From: Paenibacillus sp. XY044
GTDB lineage: Bacteria > Bacillota > Bacilli > Paenibacillales > Paenibacillaceae
Length of the DNA stretch: 64,000 bases
Direction of reading: 5' to 3'
NCBI RefSeq assembly: GCF_002257645.1
Contig: NZ_NQMO01000007.1
Span: 310,001 to 374,000, forward strand
Shown in pieces: positions 49,327 to 58,317 of the stretch. The notes beneath the pieces are model-generated. The model saw nothing but the letters and a program-made list of their open reading frames with translations. It made no database searches and had not been told where the DNA came from. How positions within the stretch are numbered: the stretch's first letter is position 1; each line of letters opens with the position of its first letter. A program made the translations under genes and the position numbers.

Positions 49327-51134
49327 TTATTCAAATGAAATTGGAACATGACCCCATCAGACGTATTGGATACCCCAAAAGGTACCCCATGCATCTCCAG
49401 AATCTTTTTGGAAATGGCCAGACCGAGACCGGTACTTCCCGTTGACCGTTGTCGGGAAGGTTCGCCACGATAAAATCGGTCCCAAATCTTCTCAAGTTGC
49501 TCGTCCGGGATGGAGGTTCCTTTATTTTCGATACAAATTTTAACGGTGTCCTGATCCTCCAAGGTGGTTATGAAAATGGACTCCTGCTCCGGTGTATAAC
49601 GAATCGCGTTGGTGAGGAAATTGACGACGACTTGCTCAATCCGCAGCTCATTCGCCACAACTTCGACATGATTCAGTGAAGTGTACAGATGTAATTGCTT
49701 TGCCTTGATATCGGCAGCCAATTTTGCGCATATCCGCTCGATAACAGTGTCGATATCAAAAGGTTCCATGACCATGTTATACGTGCCGGATTCATATTTT
49801 GCCAATTCCAGCATATCCACGATCAGCAGATCCATCCTTTTGACCTCGTCCTCCATCGCCTGAAAATAATAATCCCGTTTATGGCTTGCCACCCCGTCCT
49901 TCAAAATGGCTAGGCAGCTCTGAATGACACTTAACGGAGTCTTCAGCTCATGGGATACGCCGGATATAAATTCTTTTCGCGTGTGCTCCAGCTGCTTTTC
50001 TTTCTCGATGTCCTGCTCAAGCCTAAGAATATGGGAGTGCAGCCGCTCGGAGAGGTCGTTAATATTGCGCGACAAGTCTCCGATTTCATCCTTCGTTGTG
50101 ATGGGGATTTTCTCCGAAAAGTCGAGATCGGCCATTTGCCGGGTGGTTCGGTTGATCCGTAGCAGAGGCCGAGCGATCTGGCGGGAGTAATAGAACGATG
50201 CCAGCACCACGAGAAGCAGAGTGGCAATTATGATGTACACATAGTAATCTTTGATCATCCCTGCTGCTTCATTGACCGGTTGGAGTGACGTCATTGCGAA
50301 CAGGTATGCGGGATTTCCGTCGCGATCTTGAATGCGGTTCACGAAAATTTTGTAGTTCGCGCGATTTTCTTCATAATCTACGATCTGATTTGCGTTCGTG
50401 GCATCCTCAAAGTCGCCGTACAATAGATCCGCTTGGAAAGCTTTGATACGGTCCAGAAACAAGTGATTGGTGTAACGCGAGACTCCCGCCCCTTCCGGTA
50501 TCCGAACTTTCGTAATGGTTCCTTTGACCAGAAATGTGGAATATTTTTCACGATATTGGGTCACGTTCGATCGATTGAGGACCTCGTACTCTTTGTTCAC
50601 CATCTCACGATTTTCCAGCCGGGATTCATCCCTCAAATTGGATCTGCTCCTCCCCATTCGCTGGATAACCGGCTGATTGTTCATAATCAAGCCTTCCATG
50701 GCGATCTCTCCCCCTTCCTGAATCCAAGGCGTGAGGAACGTATTATCGCTGCCGAAGTCCTCCACGTTGATTACACTGTATAAGGGGATGGTCATTGTTT
50801 TATTGGAGAACATGGCATCATCCGAATGTTCCAGCTTGATTTCCATGATATAATCCTCGGTATATTTCAAATTCCCTCGCGCGTCCAGCGTCGCGATCCA
50901 TGTATTGTTTCTTTGATAGAAGTCTTGCTCGAGCTTTGCCGCCTCTTGGGCGTTCGTGGCACGATTCAAGTCGCTTTGTTCATAAGCCTGCAGCGCCTCG
51001 TTAACGCTCTTCACTTTCTGATGAACATAGAATTGCTTGAAAAATACGGTTTGCAAGGCAAACATGACGGCAAGAATGAACAAGCATAATCCCGTCGTGA
51101 GTAGAAACAGCTTAAGAACGATGCCTTTTTTCAT
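49317..51134 (-). CDS. Sensor histidine kinase with large extracellular domain
   Basis: This 605-residue membrane kinase has a first membrane segment near 8-28, an extracellular domain of about 250 residues, a second segment near 295-315 (DYYVYIIIATLLLVVLASFY), HAMP (FSEKIPITTKDEIGDLSRNI), the phospho-His site FISGVSHELKTPLSV and ATP-binding boxes VVNFLTNAIRYTP and GSTGLGLAIS. The extracellular part is not of a recognised class. Its start overlaps the response regulator gene stop by 4 bases (ATGA). The pair resembles cell-envelope stress systems; the amidase gene just downstream is a natural target. Confidence 0.92.
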   Translation of the reverse strand: MKKGIVLKLFLLTTGLCLFILAVMFALQTVFFKQFYVHQKVKSVNEALQAYEQSDLNRATNAQEAAKLEQDFYQRNNTWIATLDARGNLKYTEDYIMEIKLEHSDDAMFSNKTMTIPLYSVINVEDFGSDNTFLTPWIQEGGEIAMEGLIMNNQPVIQRMGRSRSNLRDESRLENREMVNKEYEVLNRSNVTQYREKYSTFLVKGTITKVRIPEGAGVSRYTNHLFLDRIKAFQADLLYGDFEDATNANQIVDYEENRANYKIFVNRIQDRDGNPAYLFAMTSLQPVNEAAGMIKDYYVYIIIATLLLVVLASFYYSRQIARPLLRINRTTRQMADLDFSEKIPITTKDEIGDLSRNINDLSERLHSHILRLEQDIEKEKQLEHTRKEFISGVSHELKTPLSVIQSCLAILKDGVASHKRDYYFQAMEDEVKRMDLLIVDMLELAKYESGTYNMVMEPFDIDTVIERICAKLAADIKAKQLHLYTSLNHVEVVANELRIEQVVVNFLTNAIRYTPEQESIFITTLEDQDTVKICIENKGTSIPDEQLEKIWDRFYRGEPSRQRSTGSTGLGLAISKKILEMHGVPFGVSNTSDGVMFQFHLNKKA

Positions 51135-51808
51135 AGCTTCTCCTCGAATTTATAACCTGATCGAACGATCGTGACTATATGCTTGGCATGCTCACCTATC
51201 TTGGAACGCAAATTGCGGATATGACTGTTCACCGTTCGATCGTCGCCGACGAAATCATATCCCCAAATTTTTGTCATCAGCTGCTCTCTGGTTATAATAA
51301 TCCCTCTGTTTTTCATCAAATAAGCCAAAATTTCAAATTCCGTATGCGTCAAACTGCAATGTTCCCCATCAACTGAAACGGTGCGGGACGGAAAGTGGAT
51401 CGAAATACCGCTGCTGGACAACGTATCTTCCTCCTGTTCCCGGATCTGTCTCGTTTCCAAAAGCCGTTTCGCCCGGGCCAGCAGGATTTGAGGACTGTAC
51501 GGTTTGGTTACATAGTCGTCGGCACCTAGTTCAAAACCAAGCAATGTATCATCTTCATCCGAACGGGCGGTCAACATAATAATCGGAACATTCGATATCT
51601 TACGGATACGTCTGCATACAGACCATCCGTCCAATTCAGGGAGCATGATATCGAGTATGATCAGATCCACCTCATGATCTTGAAATAACGCCAGAGCATG
51701 TTTCCCATCGCCCGCTTCAAGCACCTCATATCCTTCTTCCAGCAAATAATCTTTCATGATTTCCCGTAAAATATGTTCATCTTCTACAATCAATATTGTT
51801 CTTGACAT
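51131..51808 (-). CDS. OmpR-family response regulator
   Basis: This 225-residue regulator has a receiver domain RTILIVEDEHILREIMKDYL, phospho-Asp in LIILDIMLPELDG, Thr in IIMLTARS and Lys in DYVTKPYSPQILL, then a winged-helix with VNSHIRNLRSKIG and TIVRSGYKFEEKL. The ATG at 51808 is preceded by AGAGGGTG; a TTG 15 bases earlier is not needed. It overlaps the kinase gene by 4 bases. It controls unknown targets, probably including the amidase at 48418. Confidence 0.92.
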   Translation of the reverse strand: MSRTILIVEDEHILREIMKDYLLEEGYEVLEAGDGKHALALFQDHEVDLIILDIMLPELDGWSVCRRIRKISNVPIIMLTARSDEDDTLLGFELGADDYVTKPYSPQILLARAKRLLETRQIREQEEDTLSSSGISIHFPSRTVSVDGEHCSLTHTEFEILAYLMKNRGIIITREQLMTKIWGYDFVGDDRTVNSHIRNLRSKIGEHAKHIVTIVRSGYKFEEKL

Positions 51809-52110
51809 ACGACACCCTCTCAACGTTTTCCGATAGCCTTTTCTTCAAACCTCTAGAAATTGCTGCATGCGTATAAATTGGATCCTAACATGTTATCGAA
51901 CACAAGATCAAATGCCATACTTGCTTCGTATGATGGGCTTCAAGTTCTTGTAATCCGATTTTGACACGAATATAGATCCTTTAAGCACAAAAAGCCGCAT
52001 AGCTGCGGCTTATAAGCGTGTTATCGTCTTACCATTTTTCTCACAAAAAGGATAACCCTTGCGGCGTTGGTGTTCATTCAATCTTTCCAGTAAATTTTCA
52101 AATTGCAGCA
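51809..52110. other. Intergenic region with one terminator
   Basis: About 300 bases between the second two-component system and the broken IscA-like gene. It contains the terminator at 51987-52012 and the promoter of the regulator gene, for which no clear boxes were recognised. Confidence 0.45.
51987..52012 (-). terminator. Terminator of the IscA-like gene (CACAAAAAGCCGC type)
   Basis: AAGCCGCA at 51992-51999 pairs with TGCGGCTT at 52004-52011. On the minus strand the stem is followed by TTTTTGTGC. Its sequence is nearly the same as the terminators at 11905 and 56935. Confidence 0.75.
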
Positions 52111-52441
52111 CTACTTATCATCGATATCCCTGACGTCTTTGATTCTGACATTGGAACTGTATAAAGACGAATCACTAGTCACTTTGAACGACGGGTATGA
52201 TCGATCCGCTTCCAGCTTCAACACGTTGTCGAACAAGCTTTCCTGCTGCCTGTCGACCAGAAAAGTAAAGGTTTTTACAGTAATCTTAATATCAGTGTCA
52301 AGCGGTTGCTCAAGAATCGATGGCCAACACCCCGTTGCACCCGCAATTTTCGGTATCATAAAAAAGCTTGAAAAAACCGGGGCGTCCGGCCAAACTTTTC
52401 ACTAGTTTTTCTTCCGTATAAGGATCAATTAAAATGATCAC
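52111..52441 (-). pseudogene. Frameshifted HesB/IscA-like iron-sulfur biosynthesis protein
   Basis: A GTG at 52441 with GGGAGG 7 bases upstream reads MIILIDPYTEEKLVKSLAG and RPGFFKLFYDTENCGCNGV, the standard opening of the HesB/YqkB-like family with the conserved Cys pair. After GVLAIDS a TGA ends this frame. In another frame the protein resumes as LEQPLDTDIKITVKTFTFLV and DRQQESLFDNVLKLEADRSY, then SFKVTSDSSLYSSNVRI, the family's second half. The gap of 331 bases equals 110 codons plus one base, so a single-base insertion (or two-base loss) near 52311-52325 broke the frame. Family members bind iron-sulfur clusters or iron. It could be a sequencing error. Confidence 0.75.
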
Positions 52442-52505
52442 TTTCTGGCCTCCCACAAACATCGTCTTCTATCGGTACAGCAGCTACAATGTTGTTTTGT
52501 TACAA

Positions 52506-53033
52506 TTATTCATTCTCCCCGACTGTCAATCTCCAGTCATTACATCGTATGATAGTCCCTATGGGGTATTCAAAATCACACTCATCGATCCATGAGAAGC
52601 CGAGCTTGCGACAAATGGCGTTAGAAGCGGGATTGTTGATTTTAGGAAAAGCGTGAATGAATCTATGTTTCTTTTCAGATTTGATAGAAGTTATGGCCTT
52701 CGCTGTTGCCTCTGTCGCTATCCCTCTACCTTGAAATGCCGGCAAAACACTCCAGCCTATCTCATAAATAGATTCTCCTTGCCAAGTCTGATCCCAATAG
52801 CCTACACTACCCACAACTTCTAGCTGCGGAAGCAGGAGGATCTTAAACATTCGTCCGGTTCCTTTTTGGGCGATTTCATAGTAGCGCTTATGACGAGAGA
52901 GGATTTTCTCCTCAGTTTCCGGACCTCCAAAATGCACGGTCATCTCCGGCGAATTTAATTGGCGAAGCAAACCCAGATCCCCGTCGTCCCAAAGCTTAAT
53001 GATTACCTCTGGCATATTCCTTTGTTCCGTCAT
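52506..53033 (-). CDS. GNAT family N-acetyltransferase (RimJ/RimL-like)
   Basis: This 175-residue protein has an acetyltransferase domain with SIYEIGWSVLPAFQGRGIAT, the acetyl-CoA loop (QGRGIA), and HRFIHAFPKINNPASNAICR with the KLGF end strand of RimJ/RimL-like enzymes. It is likely to act on a small molecule or a protein N-terminus. GGGGTGA lies 5 bases before the ATG at 53033; a longer frame from 53105 is not supported. It is monocistronic. Confidence 0.86.
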   Translation of the reverse strand: MTEQRNMPEVIIKLWDDGDLGLLRQLNSPEMTVHFGGPETEEKILSRHKRYYEIAQKGTGRMFKILLLPQLEVVGSVGYWDQTWQGESIYEIGWSVLPAFQGRGIATEATAKAITSIKSEKKHRFIHAFPKINNPASNAICRKLGFSWIDECDFEYPIGTIIRCNDWRLTVGENE

Positions 53034-53262
53034 GTCACTCACCCCACTTTTTATATCCCCGACCTCATTAATATAATCGTGATTTACTATTCTCAGTCCA
53101 ATCATACCAGAACATACATTCTTATACCATCAAAAATCATCGCTTACGCAAAACGATCTGAAGAACTCATGATGATAAGTAGGGCCATCTATATAAAAAT
53201 GATTCCTATCGTAAATATTATTCATATTATTCAAGCGGACTGACGCATGCTAACATAAATGA

Positions 53263-53289
53263 ATGGGAACTGATCTATCCTGTTCCCAT
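53263..53289 (+). promoter_or_regulatory. Perfect hairpin in the leader of the MFS transporter gene
   Basis: ATGGGAAC at 53263-53270 pairs with GTTCCCAT at 53282-53289. It lies 40 bases before the transporter ATG and may be an operator or an RNA structure in the leader. Confidence 0.55.
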
Positions 53290-53328
53290 ATTCATTGTAT
53301 ATATTTTTGGGTATAGAGGAGAGCATTG

Positions 53329-54543
53329 ATGTTACCAAGGTCAGCATTTCCATTACTTCTATTGAATATGTTTCTCGCCAATCTTAGCATGGGGCTCGTC
53401 ATTCCGATCGTGCCGGAACTCCTTGAGATGTTTTCAGCAAGCGGACAAGCCGCCGGCTATCTCGTCTCTTGCTTCGGTTTGACTCAGTTTCTATTCTCAC
53501 CCTTTGCAGGAAATTTGTCCGATCGATACGGTCGTAAACCGATGATCATCACAGGGTTGGTTTTGTTTGCAGTTTCTAATTTACTGGCGGCGTTTGCAGG
53601 CGATTTAACCTTATTATTCGTGTCGAGACTAATCGGCGGAATAGGGTCAGCCGCCCTGGTCCCTGCGATTATTGCTTATGTTGCGGATATTACAGAAGAT
53701 GCCCAGCGCAGCAAGGCCATGTCGTGGTTAGGCGCATCGATGACATCGGGTTTTATTATCGGGCCGGGTGTAGGAGGATTGCTTGCGGAGTGGGGTATCA
53801 AAATGCCTTTCTTCGCTTCCGCATCCGTTGGACTGCTGGCGATGATATGCAGTATGTGGATGCTCCCCGAACCGCTGTCGCCTGATATCCGCCGCCTTCG
53901 CCAGTCTGTGCAGGAAAAGAAAGACAATATTTTTCGTCAAATTGGGCTTTCCGTACGCTCCCGTTATTTTATCTTGCTGCTTATTGTTTTCGCCATGACT
54001 TTTGGTCTAACGCATTTTGAAGCGATTTTTCCGCTTTTTGTGGTTCAGGGTTATGGCTTCACTACGCAGCAAATTGCCATTTTACTTACCGTTTGTTCTT
54101 TAATCGGCACGCTGAACCAAATCCTTCTGACCGACCGGATAACCCGCCGGTTTGGGGAAAAGCGGATTATCGTCGCCATGCTATTGTTATCTGCTCTCAC
54201 TCTCGCATCCCTGCTTTTCTCAGGAAATTACTACTATGTCATGATTATCACCATGCTATTTTTTTCTTTCAATAATATTTTGCGTCCAACCATCAATACA
54301 CTACTATCCAAAGAAGCTGGTGAGGAACAAGGATTCGTGGCAGGCATGAATAATGCCTATACGAGCCTTGGTACGATCTTTGGACCGTTACTCGCAGGTA
54401 TTTTGTATGAAGTCCATATCGACTTGCCTTATCTATTTGGTGCATTCGTGCTGCTTGCAAGCAGCCTAGTCTCGGTAAGGAAATTGAATAAAACTTCGAC
54501 ATCCGCGTCTTCAGATCCGTTAACGGGCAGCATAAATCAATAG
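53329..54543 (+). CDS. MFS transporter (TetA/Bmr-type multidrug or drug efflux)
   Basis: This 404-residue protein has twelve predicted membrane segments. Motif A is clear between segments 2 and 3 (FAGNLSDRYGRKPMI), with RLIGGIGSAALVPAIIAYVA after it (the drug-transporter motif C-like GPGVGGLLA follows near residue 145). It belongs to the TCR/Tet group that exports hydrophobic drugs by proton antiport. AGAGGAG lies 7 bases before the ATG at 53329. It has no regulator gene nearby except the hairpin in its leader. A long inverted repeat follows the stop. Substrate unknown. Confidence 0.9.
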   Translation: MLPRSAFPLLLLNMFLANLSMGLVIPIVPELLEMFSASGQAAGYLVSCFGLTQFLFSPFAGNLSDRYGRKPMIITGLVLFAVSNLLAAFAGDLTLLFVSRLIGGIGSAALVPAIIAYVADITEDAQRSKAMSWLGASMTSGFIIGPGVGGLLAEWGIKMPFFASASVGLLAMICSMWMLPEPLSPDIRRLRQSVQEKKDNIFRQIGLSVRSRYFILLLIVFAMTFGLTHFEAIFPLFVVQGYGFTTQQIAILLTVCSLIGTLNQILLTDRITRRFGEKRIIVAMLLLSALTLASLLFSGNYYYVMIITMLFFSFNNILRPTINTLLSKEAGEEQGFVAGMNNAYTSLGTIFGPLLAGILYEVHIDLPYLFGAFVLLASSLVSVRKLNKTSTSASSDPLTGSINQ

Positions 54544-54582
54544 TCCCACCATCCCTTCAACCTAAGGAATAAATGGAGAACC

Positions 54583-54622
54583 ATATATGTTCTTGTCCTG
54601 CGTTTTTGACAAGAACATATAT
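54583..54622. terminator. 15-bp perfect inverted repeat between convergent genes
   Basis: ATATATGTTCTTGTC at 54583-54597 pairs with GACAAGAACATATAT at 54608-54622, with a T-rich loop (CTGCGTTTTT). No T run follows the stem on either strand, but its place between the MFS transporter and antiporter stops fits a bidirectional transcription block. Confidence 0.6.
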
Positions 54623-54641
54623 CGTTAGTCCGGGATCACGC

Positions 54642-56630
54642 TCAACTCGTCTCTTCTCTCAAATCATGCTCCATGAAGAGAATATCTCGTTTCATTTCCT
54701 TCATGCCTTGTCTAGAAATCCGCCCCGTCTCGAACATGGATTGGATGTTGTCTCTCTCCAGCTGAATTCCGATCCGGGCCAGTTCCTGCATCGATATATC
54801 GAAATCTTTCCGGTTGTAGGTGTCCGATTCTTTTCTGGTCAGACGCAGCAGCGTATGTTCATATTGCAGAATCAGCGAGCTGACCGTCTCCATATCCGGC
54901 TGGCCTTCCGCAAGCAGAGCATTTAGCTGCTTAATGACATAAGCAATATTTTGAATTCTGAGCGTGGTTAATTCGGCGCGTCTTTCTCGGATGCTTAATT
55001 GGGCTGGATGCAGCATTCCGAACACTTCGATCCATTGCTTCACAGGGAAAAGCTCTTTTTTATAACGGACATCTCCTGTGTGCATAAATAACAGTTGGTT
55101 AATTCTATTAAGGTAGCTATACGCTGTGTATGGATTCACTTCTTTCTTTTGAAGCGAATGCAGCGTGTTCTCTCTTTCCCATTTCAGGATAGACAGGCCC
55201 ACGGCTCGCTGTTCGTTATCTTTCTTTTCATCTTTCCTGAGCGATTTGATTCTGGAAGTATACGTATTAATGATCTGGGCCGTCGCCAGCCGATTCTGCT
55301 CTGTGGTCAGATCGTTTAATCCGTTAACCACATTCTTCAGAATCTCAATTTTTGCCTGAGTCTCCTCCTCTTCCTGCTCCGTTTGCGTTTCTTTCCCCAA
55401 TATAAGCGGCAACAGATAGTTGGAGGCCAGAAGGGTCCACAGGATAACTCCAGCCGCAAGGAAAATGATCAGATCCCTGGCCGGAAATACGGTGCCATCA
55501 TCAAGAAAAAACGGCAGCGACAACGTACTCGCCAGTGTGATCGTTCCCCGGACTCCCGATAGACTGAGGATAAGCGCCTGCTTGAGCCTGGTCTGCCAAG
55601 AGCTGCGCAATTTGTGCCTTGCGAAGATATCCATCAGGATCGCCCAGATAAAGCGCAAGCCAAGTACAGCCAAAGTCAGCAATAGGGTATACATAATTAC
55701 CTTTGGATTCCCTATTTCCGTACTGTTCCAAATCGTCTGAATAATATCAGGAAGCTGCGTGCCGAGCAGAAGGAAAACCAGGCCGTTCAAAACAAAGATA
55801 ATGACCGACCAGGTGCTTTTGGATACGACTCTCAGCTTGGCCACCTCGGGATTCATTTTCTTGTAATTGAAAGAATGGGCGATTCCCGCGGCGACGACGG
55901 CCAGGATACCGTTAACCCCTAATTCCTCGGCCGCCATAAAAATCACAAAGGGAGTCAGGATCTCAATCAGCATGTGGAGCGTGACATTCTCCATCCCCAG
56001 TTTCCGCAGCCATTTCACCACCCCATATTTTACAAGTGTGAGCAGCAGGCCCAATATCACACCACCAAGAGATATGGAAATAAAGCTGAGGCTGGCAGAT
56101 TTGAAAGAGAACACGCCGGTGACCATAGCGGCTACGGCAAACTGAAATGAGACCAGCCCCGAAGCGTCATTGATTAAGGATTCTCCCTCGAGAATTTGCA
56201 TCGTCCGGTGGGGGATTTTTACTTTCTGCTCCAGCGCACCCACGGCAACAGCGTCGGTAGGCGCCAGTGCGGCCGCCAGTGCAAAGGATGCCGCCAGCGG
56301 GATGACCGGGAGCAGCCAGTTCAGGAAATAACCCATCACGGCTACCGTTACGAACACTAGGCCCAGCGCCAGCAAAAGGATAGGCTTCTTCAGCTTCCAG
56401 AGCGCTTCTTTATCCGCATGCCTGCCATCATTGAACAGTAAAGGGGCAATGAACAGAAGCAAAAACAGGTCCGGATTTAATTTCAGTTCAAAGTGCAAGG
56501 GCAGCCAAGTAATCAGCATCCCCAGCACGATTTGAATAATAGGCACGGAGACCGATGGAATAAACCGGTTCACCAAATTGGATACAGCGACAGCCGTAAG
56601 CATCAGCAAAATAAATTCAAACAATTCCAA
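54642..56630 (-). CDS. Na+/H+ antiporter (CPA1, NhaP/NhaK-like)
   Basis: This 662-residue protein has an N-terminal membrane half with about twelve segments: NRFIPSVSVPIIQIVLGML, FIAPLLFNDGRHADKEALWK, APTDAVAVGALEQKVKIP and EGESLINDASGLVSFQFAV, the last two being the DxxAS region of the CPA1 ion site. The C-terminal 260 residues are cytoplasmic and helical with many charged residues (EEEETQAKIEILKNVVNGLN). It exports sodium or potassium for protons in alkaline or salt stress. The TTG at 56630 has GGAGG 10 bases upstream and is preferred to the one at 56657. It is monocistronic and convergent with the MFS gene. Confidence 0.9.
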   Translation of the reverse strand: MELFEFILLMLTAVAVSNLVNRFIPSVSVPIIQIVLGMLITWLPLHFELKLNPDLFLLLFIAPLLFNDGRHADKEALWKLKKPILLLALGLVFVTVAVMGYFLNWLLPVIPLAASFALAAALAPTDAVAVGALEQKVKIPHRTMQILEGESLINDASGLVSFQFAVAAMVTGVFSFKSASLSFISISLGGVILGLLLTLVKYGVVKWLRKLGMENVTLHMLIEILTPFVIFMAAEELGVNGILAVVAAGIAHSFNYKKMNPEVAKLRVVSKSTWSVIIFVLNGLVFLLLGTQLPDIIQTIWNSTEIGNPKVIMYTLLLTLAVLGLRFIWAILMDIFARHKLRSSWQTRLKQALILSLSGVRGTITLASTLSLPFFLDDGTVFPARDLIIFLAAGVILWTLLASNYLLPLILGKETQTEQEEEETQAKIEILKNVVNGLNDLTTEQNRLATAQIINTYTSRIKSLRKDEKKDNEQRAVGLSILKWERENTLHSLQKKEVNPYTAYSYLNRINQLLFMHTGDVRYKKELFPVKQWIEVFGMLHPAQLSIRERRAELTTLRIQNIAYVIKQLNALLAEGQPDMETVSSLILQYEHTLLRLTRKESDTYNRKDFDISMQELARIGIQLERDNIQSMFETGRISRQGMKEMKRDILFMEHDLREETS

Positions 56631-56657
56631 ACGAATCTTACCTCCATAGATCTGCAA

Positions 56658-57060
56658 TCAGCAGCTTTTCGTAAAAACAGGTTACTAACAACAATTCACC
56701 TTATTGTAAAATAAATTTATGAACTGGATGTGAATCGCTTTGCACTAGAGACCTGAGCCATATTCTATAGTTCCCATAGGTATTTTTATCGGAATGTCCG
56801 ACAGCTTCATTAACACATCCTACTTTTCAATTTGTTATTCAGTGGGTCAGCATAAATACTCATGTTCTTGACTTATTGGGCTAACTATAGTTATTTCTTG
56901 TCCCTGGTTTTGATATGAAAATGTATCGTTAAAACACAAAAAGCCGAAGCTATGCGGCTTTTTGGTGCGTATGTTCTTATCGTTTTATACCGGTTGGTAT
57001 GACCGGCTGCAATTTGGACGACCAACTGCTCGGTTTACGATTTGCACTTTAAGCTTTTTG
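56658..57060. other. Intergenic region with one terminator
   Basis: About 400 bases between the antiporter and GNAT genes. No ORF with gene-like composition and ribosome site was found. It contains the terminator at 56935-56963. Confidence 0.45.
56935..56963. terminator. Terminator (CACAAAAAGCCG type)
   Basis: AAAAAGCCG at 56938-56946 pairs with CGGCTTTTT at 56955-56963, usable in both directions. It follows the stop of the GNAT gene at 57061 on the minus strand. Confidence 0.8.
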
Positions 57061-57915
57061 CTAAATATCTCTTGACATGAGTTCTAATCGTACAGGAAAG
57101 GTATACCCCATGGACTCTAACAACAACATAGCATCCTTATTCTGTTCATTAACCAGCGTCTCAGCTTCGTTTCGACCGTTCTTCAGGTGATACTCAAAAC
57201 CCTTTGTTATGAGAAACTTACCCAGCCCTTTATTACGCCATCGAGAAATGACGAATAATCGTTCAACTGCGCCAGTTTGCCAACACATCACGCTGCCTAC
57301 AAGCTCATTACCTTCAAATGCAGAAATGGTATGTAACTCTGGACCACCCATCATCCATTCCAACATATTTACACTTCTGTATACAACACCTTGATAGAAT
57401 TGATTTTCTAATTCGGTATATTTGATTCTTTCCTCTTTGAATTCCATCGGATGGAATATGACATGAACTCCGACAGGCGTGCTGACTTCAGGCATGGTTT
57501 TTTCAAGTGAACGTTTTGCTATGTAATAGGTTTGATAAGGGATAAAACCTTTCTCTTCATAAAATGCTCTGTCCCCATAAAAGTCTTTCCACGCAACCAA
57601 CTTTGTCTTTTTGTTTGGATTACGCAGCTTTTGACAGGTAGTTATGAACGTTGGGTAAAGAGCCTCTCTCACCTCGTCCATGCGATTTGAAGCTAATTCA
57701 TTCGTGGGCATCTCAATTTCGAATACATCATGATCATCTGCTATTCCATGTCGCAAGTAACCCACACAAATTAAATGACCATCCTCATTAAAAATACAAC
57801 TCATCCTCTGATGATCGTAATCTTTATTGTACTTAAAAAGGATCCATGCTTTGTGACTTAAATTTTTAACGGTATCCTCTAATTCAGCACAATATGGACG
57901 AACTTGTAATGACAT
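57061..57915 (-). CDS. GNAT family N-acetyltransferase (two-part)
   Basis: This 284-residue protein has two GNAT-like halves. The second is clear: ELVGSVMCWQTGAVERLFVI, then RWRNKGLGKFLITKGFEYHL (acetyl-CoA loop RxxGLG) and NEQNKDAMLLLESMGYTF. The first half (residues 1-150) reads as a degenerate GNAT with FYEEKGFIPYQTYY. GGGAGG lies about 9 bases before the ATG at 57915, and the longer frame to 57999 lacks such support. The role is unknown; tandem GNAT proteins are common in Bacillales. It is not in an operon. Confidence 0.84.
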   Translation of the reverse strand: MSLQVRPYCAELEDTVKNLSHKAWILFKYNKDYDHQRMSCIFNEDGHLICVGYLRHGIADDHDVFEIEMPTNELASNRMDEVREALYPTFITTCQKLRNPNKKTKLVAWKDFYGDRAFYEEKGFIPYQTYYIAKRSLEKTMPEVSTPVGVHVIFHPMEFKEERIKYTELENQFYQGVVYRSVNMLEWMMGGPELHTISAFEGNELVGSVMCWQTGAVERLFVISRWRNKGLGKFLITKGFEYHLKNGRNEAETLVNEQNKDAMLLLESMGYTFPVRLELMSRDI

Positions 57916-58012
57916 CCCAGTTCCCTCCCTGAAAGGTGTTTTTCCAATCGTAGCAAACGGAACTGCTTTAAACCTATATAAAAGATATTTCAGAATCATT
58001 TATTACACAAAA

Positions 58013-58045
58013 AGAAATCACATCCAGAGAACTGATGTGATTTCT
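58013..58045 (-). terminator. Terminator of the CD3324-family gene
   Basis: AGAAATCACATC at 58013-58024 pairs perfectly with GATGTGATTTCT at 58034-58045. On the minus strand a TTTTTGTGTAAT tail follows. It lies just after the gene at 58051. Confidence 0.85.
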
Positions 58046-58050
58046 GTCAC

Positions 58051-58317
58051 CTATGCTTTTGAATAAATGATCTTTTTAATACTATCGTGGGAAAGACAGA
58101 ATTGATCAGAAAGTTCATCGATCGTTGCACCTTCGATATATTGTTGACGTATGGTTTCATTTCTGAGACTCAAATGTTGTCGACTTCCTGAATTTTCGCC
58201 CCATTTCCTTCGTTGGCCTTCAGGAGTTGGGATGTAAACCATGCTTCCGTGGATGTATTTCTGTATTTCCTTTAAAAGTTCTTCTGGAAAAATGATATCT
58301 GCGTTTACATACTTCAT
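58051..58317 (-). CDS. CD3324-family small protein with Mor-like HTH
   Basis: This 88-residue protein begins MKYVNADIIFPEELLKEIQK and YIHGSMVYIPTPEGQRRKWG, the signature of the CD3324 family in Firmicutes. The C-terminal part IRQQYIEGATIDELSDQFCL and HDSIKKIIY has the helix-turn-helix pattern of Mor/Middle-operon-type activators. The family is thought to be DNA-binding; the target is unknown. It has its own terminator and is AT-rich like its neighbours. Length equals the family norm. Confidence 0.85.
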   Translation of the reverse strand: MKYVNADIIFPEELLKEIQKYIHGSMVYIPTPEGQRRKWGENSGSRQHLSLRNETIRQQYIEGATIDELSDQFCLSHDSIKKIIYSKA

